From positions 1 to 42,315 of the forward strand of contig NZ_AGBX01000002.1 of NCBI RefSeq assembly GCF_000225825.1: a stretch of DNA of 42,315 nucleotides. Direction: 5' to 3'. The notes under the pieces were generated by a model. That model had not been told where the DNA came from and searched no databases. It was given only the letters and a program-made list of their open reading frames with translations. The stretch is from Brachybacterium squillarum M-6-3 (lineage in GTDB: Bacteria; Actinomycetota; Actinomycetes; Actinomycetales; Dermabacteraceae). Each line of letters begins with the position of its first letter. Within the stretch, counting starts at the first letter, position 1. A program made the translations under genes and the position numbers. Positions 14,620 to 22,240 of this stretch are shown here, piece after piece.

Positions 14620-17334
14620 ATGGACGCTTCCCCCTCGCCCACCGCGCAGCCCGTCGCTCTGGACGAGGACACCGGGCTCCCCGCCGCCCCGCACGCCGCA
14701 GGCGCCCCCGCCGTGCAGGACGCCCTCGGCAGCGGCCCCGACGGCCTGAGCGCCGCCGAGGCCACGCGGCGCCTGGAGCGCCACGGCCCCAACGCCCTCC
14801 CGGCCGCCGAGCAGGAGTCGGCCCTGCGCCGCCTGCTGCGCCAGATCAACGACCCGATGATCTTCGTGCTGCTCGGCGCCGCGGTGCTCACCACCGCGAT
14901 GGGCCACCTGGTCGACACGATCGTCATCCTCGCCGTCGTCGTCATCAACGCCACCATCGGCTATATCCAGGAGGGCCGCGCCGCCGACGCCCTCGAGGGC
15001 ATCCGCTCGATGCTCTCCCTGGACGCGCAGGTGCGTCGCGACGGCGCCTGGGTGACCCGTCCCGCCGAGGAGCTGGTGCCCGGGGACCTGGTGCGGCTCT
15101 CCGCCGGTGACAAGGTCCCCGCCGACGTGCGCATCCTGCAGGCCTCGAACCTCACCTGCGAGGAGTCCGCGCTGACCGGCGAATCCGTGCCCGTCGGCAA
15201 GGACCCGGCCCCCGTCGCCGCCGACGCCCCGCTGGGCGACCGCACCGCGATGGCCTTCTCCGGCACCACCGTCGCCTCCGGCTCCGGGCAGGGCGTCGTG
15301 GTCGGCACCGGCACCGCTACCGAGATCGGCCACATCACCACCATGCTCGACGAGGTCGAGTCGCTGGAGACGCCGCTGGTGCGGCAGATGACGGCCTTCT
15401 CCAAGACCCTCTCGATCATCGTGGTGATCGCCGCGGTCGCCATGTTCGCCCTGGGCTGGTTCCTGTACGACTACACCCTCGGCGACCTCACCCTCTCCGC
15501 GATCGGCTTCGCCGTGGCGGCGATCCCCGAGGGCCTGCCCGCCGTCCTCACCATCACCCTCGCCCTCGGCGTGCAGCAGATGGCCCGGCGCAACTCCATC
15601 ACCCGCCGCATGACCTCGGTGGAGACCCTCGGCTCGGTCACCGTGATCTGCTCGGACAAGACCGGCACCCTCACCCGCAATGAGATGACCGTGACCACCG
15701 TCGTCACCCCCGCCGGCCGCTACCGCGTCACCGGCACCGGCTACGCGCCCGAGGGCGAGATCCGCGACGAGACCGGCGTGGTGGAGCTGCTGGAGCACGA
15801 GGACCTGCGGATGCTCGCCGAGATCGCCGCCCGCACCAACGACTCCACCGTCACCCGGGAGGGGGAGGGCTGGCAGCTCACCGGCGAGCCCACCGACGGC
15901 GGCCTGCGTACCTTCGCGATGAAGGCGGGCGTGGCCGGCGACGACGAGGCGCGCCTCGCCGAGGTGCCCTTCGACTCCGCCTACAAGTACATGGCGACCC
16001 TCGATGAGGTGGAGGGCGTCGGCACCGTGATCGACCTCAAGGGCGCCCCCGACCGGCTGTTGGACCGCTGCAGCCACCAGGGCTCCACCCCCGATCAGCG
16101 CCGGCCGCTGGACCGCGCCCACTGGGAGGCGCAGATCGACGAGCTCAGCGCCCAGGGCCTGCGCGTGCTGGCCGCCGCCGTGCGCCCCGCCGAGGGCGCC
16201 ACCACCGTCGGCACCGAGGACGTCGACGCCGGCGGCTTCACCTTCCTCGGGCTCTACGGCATCATCGACCCTCCCCGTGAGGAGGCCACCGCCGCCATCC
16301 GCGCCTGCCACGAGGCCGGGATCCGGGTCGTCATGATCACCGGCGACCACGCCGGCACCGCCGGGGCCATCGGCCGCGAGATGGGCATCGAGGACACCGG
16401 CGGCGCCGTCACCGGCGCCCAGCTCGAGGCCGCCGACGACGCGCAGCTCGCTGAGTACGCCAGGGACCACTCGGTGTTCGCCCGCACCAGCCCCGAGCAC
16501 AAGCTGCGCCTGGTCCAGGCCCTGCAGGCCGACGGCCAGGTGGTCTCCATGACCGGCGACGGCGTCAACGACGCCCCCTCCCTGAAGCGTGCCGACGTGG
16601 GCGTGGCGATGGGCATCAAGGGCACCGAGGCCACCAAGGAGGCGGCCGACGTGGTGCTCGCCGACGACAACTTCGCGACCATCGCCGATGCCGTCGCGAT
16701 GGGCCGCACCATCTACGACAACCTGCAGAAGGCCATCATCTTCATCCTGCCCACCAACGGCGCGCAGGGCCTGGTGGTGCTGGTCTCCGTGCTGCTGGGG
16801 ATGACGCTGCCGCTGACGCCGGTGCAGGTGCTGTGGGTCAACACCATCACCGCGGTCACCCTCGCCCTCGCGCTGGCCTTCGAGCCCGCCGAGTCCGACA
16901 TCATGCGCCGCGCCCCGCGGGCCCCGGGCTGCTCGATCCTGCCGCGTTCCGGCGTGATCCGCATCGTCTACGTCTCGCTGCTGCTGGGCGCCGTCACCAT
17001 CGGGGTGTTCCTCTGGGGCCAGGCCGCCGGGGTGCCGGTGGAGGTCTCCCGCACGATGGCCGTGAACACGATCGTGGTGGGCCAGATCTTCTACCTGCTG
17101 GCCTCGCGCTTCTCCCGCACCACCAGCCTGCGTCCGGAGCTGCTGACGACCAACCCGATCTCCTGGATCTGCATCGGCGCGATGCTGCTGCTGCAGCTGG
17201 CCTTCGTCTACCTGCCGCCGCTGCAGGCCGCCTTCGACTCCACCGGCGTGGGGCTGCTCGGCTGGGCGATCCCGGTCGGCGCCGGCCTGCTGGTGTTCGC
17301 CGTGGTGGAGCTCGACAAGGCCCTGCGCCGGTAG
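14620..17334 (+). CDS. P-type cation-transporting ATPase (P2A, CtpF-like)
   Basis: A 904-residue pump with the complete P-type order. It has an N-terminal cation ATPase domain (from about 30), TGES at 186-189 in the actuator domain, PEGLP at 303-307 in helix M4, the phosphorylated Asp346 in CSDKTGTLT, a nucleotide-binding domain, MTGDGVNDAP in the hinge, and a C-terminal group of membrane helices. PEGLP and the domain layout place it with Ca2+/Mn2+-type pumps. Helix M6 reads WVNTITAVTLALALAFEP, so the Asp that binds calcium in SERCA-like pumps is replaced, as I recall for mycobacterial CtpF and relatives. The ion is therefore uncertain (Ca2+, Mn2+ or another cation). Start at ATG 14620. Confidence 0.92.
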   Translation: MDASPSPTAQPVALDEDTGLPAAPHAAGAPAVQDALGSGPDGLSAAEATRRLERHGPNALPAAEQESALRRLLRQINDPMIFVLLGAAVLTTAMGHLVDTIVILAVVVINATIGYIQEGRAADALEGIRSMLSLDAQVRRDGAWVTRPAEELVPGDLVRLSAGDKVPADVRILQASNLTCEESALTGESVPVGKDPAPVAADAPLGDRTAMAFSGTTVASGSGQGVVVGTGTATEIGHITTMLDEVESLETPLVRQMTAFSKTLSIIVVIAAVAMFALGWFLYDYTLGDLTLSAIGFAVAAIPEGLPAVLTITLALGVQQMARRNSITRRMTSVETLGSVTVICSDKTGTLTRNEMTVTTVVTPAGRYRVTGTGYAPEGEIRDETGVVELLEHEDLRMLAEIAARTNDSTVTREGEGWQLTGEPTDGGLRTFAMKAGVAGDDEARLAEVPFDSAYKYMATLDEVEGVGTVIDLKGAPDRLLDRCSHQGSTPDQRRPLDRAHWEAQIDELSAQGLRVLAAAVRPAEGATTVGTEDVDAGGFTFLGLYGIIDPPREEATAAIRACHEAGIRVVMITGDHAGTAGAIGREMGIEDTGGAVTGAQLEAADDAQLAEYARDHSVFARTSPEHKLRLVQALQADGQVVSMTGDGVNDAPSLKRADVGVAMGIKGTEATKEAADVVLADDNFATIADAVAMGRTIYDNLQKAIIFILPTNGAQGLVVLVSVLLGMTLPLTPVQVLWVNTITAVTLALALAFEPAESDIMRRAPRAPGCSILPRSGVIRIVYVSLLLGAVTIGVFLWGQAAGVPVEVSRTMAVNTIVVGQIFYLLASRFSRTTSLRPELLTTNPISWICIGAMLLLQLAFVYLPPLQAAFDSTGVGLLGWAIPVGAGLLVFAVVELDKALRR

Positions 17335-17337
17335 GAT
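17332..17337 (+). promoter_or_regulatory. Possible -10 box of tRNA-Ser(UGA) inside the ATPase stop codon
   Basis: TAGGAT begins with the TAG stop of the ATPase and lies 22 nt before the tRNA. No clear -35 box is seen, so read-through from the ATPase is the alternative. Confidence 0.3.
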
Positions 17338-17359
17338 CCACGGGTGCCTCCGGGCACCG

Positions 17360-17447
17360 GGAGGGTTGACAGAGCGGCCGAATGTGGTGGTCTTGAAAAC
17401 CACTGTGCAGTGATCCTGTACCGCGGGTTCGAATCCCGCACCCTCCG
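17360..17447 (+). tRNA. tRNA-Ser (anticodon UGA)
   Basis: The acceptor arms GGAGGGT (17360-17366) and ACCCTCC (17440-17446) pair perfectly, and G17447 is the discriminator. The anticodon stem GTGGT/ACCAC holds the loop CTTGAAA with anticodon TGA. A long variable arm and the T arm GCGGGTTCGAATCCCGC complete a class II serine tRNA of 88 nt. CCA is not encoded. It serves UCA and other UCN codons. Confidence 0.96.
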
Positions 17448-17530
17448 CCTCGCGCCCCGACGGCTCCGCGCGCCTCGTCCGTCAGCCGTGCACCGGGTGA
17501 CGGAGCGGTACCGCCGGGGCCCGTGCTCGG

Positions 17531-17536
17531 TACCTT
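17531..17536 (+). promoter_or_regulatory. -10 box of the toxin-antitoxin operon
   Basis: TACCTT with a 6-nt spacer before the antitoxin ATG at 17543. There is no Shine-Dalgarno sequence, so a leaderless mRNA is likely. Confidence 0.5.
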
Positions 17537-17542
17537 GGGTTC

Positions 17543-17806
17543 ATGGCCATGAACCTCCGGCTCCCCGACGATCTCGCCGAGGCCCTGCGCGCCGAGGCGG
17601 CGCGACGAGGTGAGTCACAGCAGGCCGTGGTCCGGCAGGCGCTCGCCGAGAAACTGGGCGTGGCCTCCGCGGAGACGCCGCTCCTCGCCGCCGTGCGCCG
17701 GGGCCTCGTCGGGCCGCCGAGCCCGTTCCGGGACCAGGCGCCCCCGCTGCGACACCCGGGCGAGCGGTCCACGCTCGACCTGCTGGACCGTGACGACCGG
17801 GTTTGA
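17543..17806 (+). CDS. Ribbon-helix-helix antitoxin (VapB-like)
   Basis: An 87-residue protein whose first 40 residues (MAMNLRLPDDLAEALRAEAARRGESQQAVVRQAL) form a ribbon-helix-helix DNA-binding unit: one beta strand with alternating residues, then two helices. The C-terminal half is Pro/Arg-rich and ends STLDLLDRDDRV, which would be the toxin-contact segment. Such antitoxins neutralise the PIN toxin encoded next and, as a complex, repress their own operon. The toxin ATG is 3 nt after its TGA. The pair sits directly behind tRNA-Ser, a position where accessory genes often settle. An alternative ATG at 17549 would remove only two residues. Confidence 0.88.
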   Translation: MAMNLRLPDDLAEALRAEAARRGESQQAVVRQALAEKLGVASAETPLLAAVRRGLVGPPSPFRDQAPPLRHPGERSTLDLLDRDDRV

Positions 17807-17809
17807 GGG

Positions 17810-18199
17810 ATGCTCTACGTCGACTCGAGCGCCCTGCTCACGCGGGTCTTCTCCGAGGCGGAGTCGCCGGACGTCCGCGAGGTCCTGGTGGAGCACCATG
17901 CAGCCGGTGAGCTGATCGCCGCGTCGGAGCTGGCCTGGCTCGAGGTCGCGCGGGCGCTCCGCCGTGCCGAGGTCGAGGACGTCGACCGCTACGTCGATCT
18001 CGCCTGCTCGGGTGTCGCCCGGCATTCCCTAGACTCCGCGGTCCTCACCCGGGCCCGTCGCGTCGGTCCGGCGCAGATCCGGTCCTTGGACGCGATCCAC
18101 CTGGCCGCCGCGGTCGCGCTGGGCGCCGAGGAGATCCTGACCTACGACGACCGCCTCGCCGGCGCCGCACAATCCCTGGGCATGCGACCGATCCCCTGA
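17810..18199 (+). CDS. PIN-domain toxin (VapC-like ribonuclease)
   Basis: A 129-residue PIN domain with the four acidic residues expected for the Mg2+ site: Asp5 in LYVDSSALL, Glu45 in LAWLEVARAL, Asp94 in RSLDAIHLAAA and Asp113/114 in LTYDDRLAGAA. Length and order match VapC toxins, which cleave tRNA or rRNA at specific sites and stop translation. All catalytic positions are intact, so the toxin should be active if released from the antitoxin. It follows the antitoxin gene by 3 nt. Its RNA target cannot be told from sequence. An inverted repeat pair begins 10 nt after its stop. Confidence 0.92.
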   Translation: MLYVDSSALLTRVFSEAESPDVREVLVEHHAAGELIAASELAWLEVARALRRAEVEDVDRYVDLACSGVARHSLDSAVLTRARRVGPAQIRSLDAIHLAAAVALGAEEILTYDDRLAGAAQSLGMRPIP

Positions 18200-18208
18200 T
18201 CCGCCCGG

Positions 18209-18324
18209 CGAGATCTGCGGTCGAATGGCTGTGAGCGCCCAAGGCCACCCGAACGCAGATCTCGATCCCATTGCGGCATCGAGATCTTCGAATCTGCGTC
18301 CATAGGGGTGCTTGGGCGCATTCG
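18209..18324. repeat. Inverted doublet of ~45-nt repeats (REPIN-like) plus a third partial copy
   Basis: The minus strand from 18266 to 18222 and the plus strand from 18278 to 18324 carry two related copies that begin ATCGAGATCT, continue through CTGCGT and GGGTG, and end TTGGGCGC then CATTCG. They point outward from an 11-nt centre (18267-18277). Copy 2 has a 6-nt insertion after ATCGAGATCT and lacks a few bases near the end. CGAGATCTGCG at 18209-18219 is a third partial copy and pairs with 18254-18264. The sequence is less GC-rich than its surroundings. It resembles a REPIN or small MITE, or a fossil end of a mobile element. Confidence 0.55.
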
Positions 18325-18372
18325 TGAAGAGGTCGGCGGTGGGGTGGTCGCTGTCGGCGCCCGGGTGCCGGG

Positions 18373-18624
18373 TCAGGCGGCGGTGGTGAGGGCCGGGAGC
18401 TCCTCGCGGCTGCTGGTGAGGGGGCGGGCCTCCACCGAGACCGGGGCCGCGCCGCTGACGGGAGCGGAGACCACCGCCACCTCGGTCTCGGCGGCCTGGC
18501 CGGTGAGCATGGAGCCGCCCAGGGCGATGGCGCCGATGGCGATCAGCACGGTGATCAGGGTGACCAGCAGCCAGGTGATCGGGCGGGAGAGCAGGGACGG
18601 GCGTCCGCGGTGTGACGGTGACAT
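18373..18624 (-). CDS. Small single-span membrane protein, unknown function
   Basis: An 83-residue protein with a basic N-terminus (SHRGRPSLLSRP), one hydrophobic helix at about 17-42 (TWLLVTLITVLIAIGAIALGG in outline) and an outer Ala/Val/Pro-rich tail of 40 residues. The positive N-terminus predicts the tail on the outside. No known domain is recognised. GACGAT with a 6-nt spacer before the ATG fits a leaderless start. It could be a short gene specific to this lineage, and a non-coding origin is less likely given the clear membrane pattern. Confidence 0.6.
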   Translation of the reverse strand: MSPSHRGRPSLLSRPITWLLVTLITVLIAIGAIALGGSMLTGQAAETEVAVVSAPVSGAAPVSVEARPLTSSREELPALTTAA

Positions 18625-18756
18625 GCCGGAATCGTCGCGCCCGGGCCTGTGGCCGGGGACAGTCGAGCTTGTGCATCCGCTGTGCGCCGCCCGGGAGCCG
18701 CGCTCCGTACCCGCGCCGGCCGTCCCGAAGCGGTCGGCGCGGCAGTCGGGGCCGCC

Positions 18757-21700
18757 TCAGCGGTGGCCGAGCAGCTCCACCTGCGCCAGGGTCACCGGGG
18801 CGGCCGGTCCGGTGAGCACCAGTCGGTGGTGCCGCAGCGGCCGCGCCCCCTCCCGACCCTCCGGCCCGCCGATGCGGAACGGTCGGGTCTGGCGGCGCCA
18901 GGGGAAGATCTGACCCTCGCGGGCGTCCAGTACCTCCCAGGTGCCCTCCTCGCCGTCCTCCGAGCCCTCCAGGCGCCAGGCCACCGGGTCCCGACCCTCC
19001 TGCGCGCCCGAGGTCAGCGTGTAGAACAGCGGCAGCGCGGGCGCCTCCAGCGGCGGCAGCTCAACCACGGTGGCGGCGCGGCGCCCCGGCAGCGTGCGTT
19101 CGGTGGTCGCGTCATCGTCCAGCAGCGGGTCCTCGGCCACCCGCGGCAGCAGGTCCACCAGGGGCCGGGGCAGGCGCCGCTCGGGAGTGGGGGAGGGCGG
19201 CGGGTCGTCGGGGAAGCCCGGCTCCGGGCCCAGCAGGATCTGGATCTCGCCGCGCAGCTCCTCGTGGCGGATCGCGGTGGTCGAGGGGGTGCCCTCGCCG
19301 TGGGTCTCGCGCATCACCCCCTGGATGTAGGGGTGCTCGGGAGCCTGCTCCAGGGCGCGGATCGTGAAGGGCTCCCCACCGAGCGGCCGCACGTGCGCCA
19401 CGTCCAGCAGCGGCGCCACCAGGTGGTAGACGCCGGTGCCGAGCTGCAGCGGGTACAGCCCGAGCATGGTGAGGATCCACCAGGCGCTCATCTCGCCGTT
19501 GTCCTCGTCGCCCGGGTAGCCCTGCCCGATCTGCTCACCGGTGAACAGCCGCCGCTGCACCGACCGCACGATCTCCTGGGCGCGGTGCGGCGCCCCGGCA
19601 TGGTGGAAGAGGAACGGGATGTGATGGGCGGGCTGATTGGAGATGCCGAACTGGCCCATCCGCACCGCCCTCGCCTCGGCCATCTCGTGCAGCGGCTCCT
19701 CGTAGGCGCCGAGCCGGGTGCCGCTCTCCTCCGCGGCGAAGAACTCCTCCAGGTGCGCCAGCAGCCCGTCGGGGCCGCCGTGGAGGGCCGCCAGGCCCTC
19801 CCCGTCGTGCGGGGCGTGGAAGGCGAAGGTCCAGGCGCTGGCCTCGGTGACCTCCCCGCCCCAGTCCCGCGGGTCGTAGCCGGCGGCGGGCACGGCGAAG
19901 CGGCCGGAGCGGTCGCGGCCCCGGAAGGTCCCGGTCCGCTCGTCGAACAGCAGGGCGTAGTTCGCGCTGCGGGCGGCGAGGTAGGCGGCCTCCTCCTCGA
20001 GCTGCGCCCGCAGGGCCGCATCGGTGGCGGGGTCCGCGCCCAGCAGCCGCGCCTGGGCGGCCAGCGCGGCATCGTTGATGTGCGCCTCCAGCGACCAGGA
20101 GACGGACTCCGGCACCGAGGTGTCGACGTAGCCGGTGAAGATCGCGCGCTCGCCGCCGGTGCGACCCACCAGCGGGCTGTCCGGGGCGACGGTCGCGTTG
20201 CGCAGGCCCGCGCGGTAGGTGCCCAGCGGGTCGGGCAGGGCCACGCCCTTCACGGCGGCGTCGGCGAAGGCCACGTCGGAGCTGGTGCCGGTCATGCAGT
20301 CGGCGTAGCCGGGGGCGGACCAGCGGGGGATCCAGCCGCCCTCCCGGGAGTGCTGCACGAAGCCGTCGATCAGCCGTGCCGCGGGCCCCGGGTACAGCAG
20401 GGCGAAGGCCGGCCAGCAGGTGCGGTAGGTGTCCCAGAAGCCGTGGTCCACCATCAGCTCCCCGCGGATCACCGGGGCGTTCGTGCTGGTGTTCGTGGCG
20501 CGGCCGCGGGTCGGCAGGGTCGGGGAGACGTGCAGGTACCGCGGCACGTGCGTGGTGCCCGCGTTCTCCGTCATCGACGCGGGGTAGAGGTTCAGCCGGT
20601 AAAGGCTGCCGTAGAGGGTGCGGCGCTGCGGGGGCGTGGCGCCCTCCACCGCGATCACGCCCAGCCGCTCCGCCCAGGCGTCGTGCGCGGCCTTGCGCAC
20701 CTGCACCGGGGTGCGGCCCGTCAGCTCCTGGTCCAGGGCGTGCCGGGCCTGCTCGGTACCGATGAAGCTGGTGGCCAGGCGCACGGTGACGGTGCGGACG
20801 TTGTCGCCGAAGGTGAGGCGCCCGGCCGAGTCCAGGTCGCCTCCGGCGGGGCCCACCCGGTCCGGCTGCGGGTCCACCGAGCCGGCCACGAACATCCGCG
20901 AGCGTCCCGCGGTGCGGCCCGGGTGCTCGGTGCCGTTGTCCACCCAGCCCGTGAAGTGCCCGTCGAAGACGGCGCCGGCCAGGTCGATCCGGGCCTGCTC
21001 GTCCAGGCCCTCCAGCAGCAGGTGACGGCCGCGGGCGCCGGCCGGGAAGGACACCTCGAGGATCGCGCCGTGGTCGGTGGGGGAGAGCCGCAGGCGGGTG
21101 CCGTCGGCCAGCCGCACCGCGTAGAGGTCGGGGCGGGCGGTCTCCGCGGCGTGGGTGAAGGGCACCGCGCGCCCCGCGGGCGTGGCGTCGGGGGTGGCGC
21201 CGGTGAGCGGCATCAGCTGGAAGCGGTTGCGGTCGCCCATCCAGGGGCTCGGCTGGTGGGTGACGGCGATGCCCTGCAGCAGCGGCCGGTTCCGGCGGTC
21301 GCCGTCCTGTTGGTAGCGGTAGGGCCAGCGGCCGGTGCGGGCGTCGGTGACCGGGGTGAAGCGCGCGAAGCCGTGGGGCAGGGCCGTGATGGGCAGCGTG
21401 TTCCCGCGGGAGTAGCGGGCCGAGGAGTTGGTGCCGCGGCGGGTGTCCACCCAGGCCACCGGGTCGTCCTCCGGCGGCAGGGTGGGGGCGGAGACCACGC
21501 GGGGCGGGTCGATCCAGCCGGTGGCGCGTTCGGCGGCGGGGCGCCCGTGGTCGCCCTCGGCGGGCGGGTCCGCGACCACGTGCACGCCGACGATGCGGTG
21601 GCCGAGCGCGGGGGAGAGGTCCACCTGCACGTCGTTCCACTGGTCCGCGACCAGCACCCGTTCCTCGCCCTGCTCGGCGGCGTCGGCCCCGAAGCCGTAC

Positions 21701-21999
21701 TGGTCCAGCGCCCCGAGGTCGGACAGCCGCAGCCCGTCGTCGAACTCGAGGTCCACGGCCACCCAGGTGGCGCCCCAGCCCAGCTCCGGATCGAGCTCGG
21801 GGTACAGATGCACGTGCAGCAGGTCCCCCTCCTCGATCACGTGCAGGCGCGGATCCTCGTCGAGGACCTCGTAGGGGTACGGGGCCTCGCTGCGCTCGCC
21901 GGTGGGCGCGTCGTAGCGCACCGAGTGCTCGACGAGGAAGCCGGCCCCGTCCTTGCTGGTGGGGCCGCCGACGGGCCCGCCTCCGGGCGTGAGGATCAT
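18757..21999 (-). CDS. GH92 family glycosyl hydrolase (alpha-1,2-mannosidase-like)
   Basis: A 1080-residue enzyme. An N-terminal domain of about 200 residues precedes the GH92 core, which starts near VDTRRGTNSSARYSRGNTL and HGFARFTPVT. Core landmarks include LYRLNLYPASM, HGFWDTYRTCWPAFALLYPG, GGWIPRWSAPGYADCMTGTSSDVAFADA, PAHHIPFLFHHAG and GDEDNGEMSAWWILTMLGLYPL. The last contains the acidic and Gly-Glu-Met residues around the calcium-assisted active site. GH92 enzymes are calcium-dependent exo-mannosidases acting on mannose-rich glycans. No signal peptide is seen at the chosen ATG (21999), which follows TAGGCT by 7 nt. The enzyme would therefore be cytoplasmic unless exported otherwise, unlike the many secreted GH92 enzymes. 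Confidence 0.92.
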   Translation of the reverse strand: MILTPGGGPVGGPTSKDGAGFLVEHSVRYDAPTGERSEAPYPYEVLDEDPRLHVIEEGDLLHVHLYPELDPELGWGATWVAVDLEFDDGLRLSDLGALDQYGFGADAAEQGEERVLVADQWNDVQVDLSPALGHRIVGVHVVADPPAEGDHGRPAAERATGWIDPPRVVSAPTLPPEDDPVAWVDTRRGTNSSARYSRGNTLPITALPHGFARFTPVTDARTGRWPYRYQQDGDRRNRPLLQGIAVTHQPSPWMGDRNRFQLMPLTGATPDATPAGRAVPFTHAAETARPDLYAVRLADGTRLRLSPTDHGAILEVSFPAGARGRHLLLEGLDEQARIDLAGAVFDGHFTGWVDNGTEHPGRTAGRSRMFVAGSVDPQPDRVGPAGGDLDSAGRLTFGDNVRTVTVRLATSFIGTEQARHALDQELTGRTPVQVRKAAHDAWAERLGVIAVEGATPPQRRTLYGSLYRLNLYPASMTENAGTTHVPRYLHVSPTLPTRGRATNTSTNAPVIRGELMVDHGFWDTYRTCWPAFALLYPGPAARLIDGFVQHSREGGWIPRWSAPGYADCMTGTSSDVAFADAAVKGVALPDPLGTYRAGLRNATVAPDSPLVGRTGGERAIFTGYVDTSVPESVSWSLEAHINDAALAAQARLLGADPATDAALRAQLEEEAAYLAARSANYALLFDERTGTFRGRDRSGRFAVPAAGYDPRDWGGEVTEASAWTFAFHAPHDGEGLAALHGGPDGLLAHLEEFFAAEESGTRLGAYEEPLHEMAEARAVRMGQFGISNQPAHHIPFLFHHAGAPHRAQEIVRSVQRRLFTGEQIGQGYPGDEDNGEMSAWWILTMLGLYPLQLGTGVYHLVAPLLDVAHVRPLGGEPFTIRALEQAPEHPYIQGVMRETHGEGTPSTTAIRHEELRGEIQILLGPEPGFPDDPPPSPTPERRLPRPLVDLLPRVAEDPLLDDDATTERTLPGRRAATVVELPPLEAPALPLFYTLTSGAQEGRDPVAWRLEGSEDGEEGTWEVLDAREGQIFPWRRQTRPFRIGGPEGREGARPLRHHRLVLTGPAAPVTLAQVELLGHR

Positions 22000-22006
22000 G
22001 GGTCCC

Positions 22007-22012
22007 AGCCTA
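22007..22012 (-). promoter_or_regulatory. -10 box of the GH92 gene
   Basis: TAGGCT on the minus strand, 7 nt before the ATG at 21999, with no Shine-Dalgarno sequence. The 241-base gap to ptsI holds this and the opposite TAGCAT (22142-22147), which would start ptsI mRNA about 87 nt before its ATG. Confidence 0.5.
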
Positions 22013-22240
22013 GGGTCCGACGGTTCCTGATCAGGGGAGGCGGTCGGGTTCCGGCGGGCCGGGCGGCAGGCCGGATACGTCGTCTTGGCCCGGCTCGTCC
22101 CACGGCGGACCTCCGGCCCCCTCACGGGCCTTCGCGCCGCGTAGCATGTGCCTGTCGCCGGGGACGGTGCGCGCGGTGCGCGGCACGCCCGGGCGACGGT
22201 GCCGGGGACCCACCGGCCCACGAGACCAGGAGAGACACAG

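Noticed and set aside
17440..18372. Duplicated tRNA-Ser 3' end as an integration attachment site
   Set aside because: No copy of the tRNA end was found behind the toxin-antitoxin pair. The TTCGAA in the repeat doublet is too short to count.
22148..22240. Upstream GTG extension of ptsI
   Set aside because: The added 31 residues are not EI-like, and ATG 22241 has a good ribosome-binding sequence and the family's usual start.
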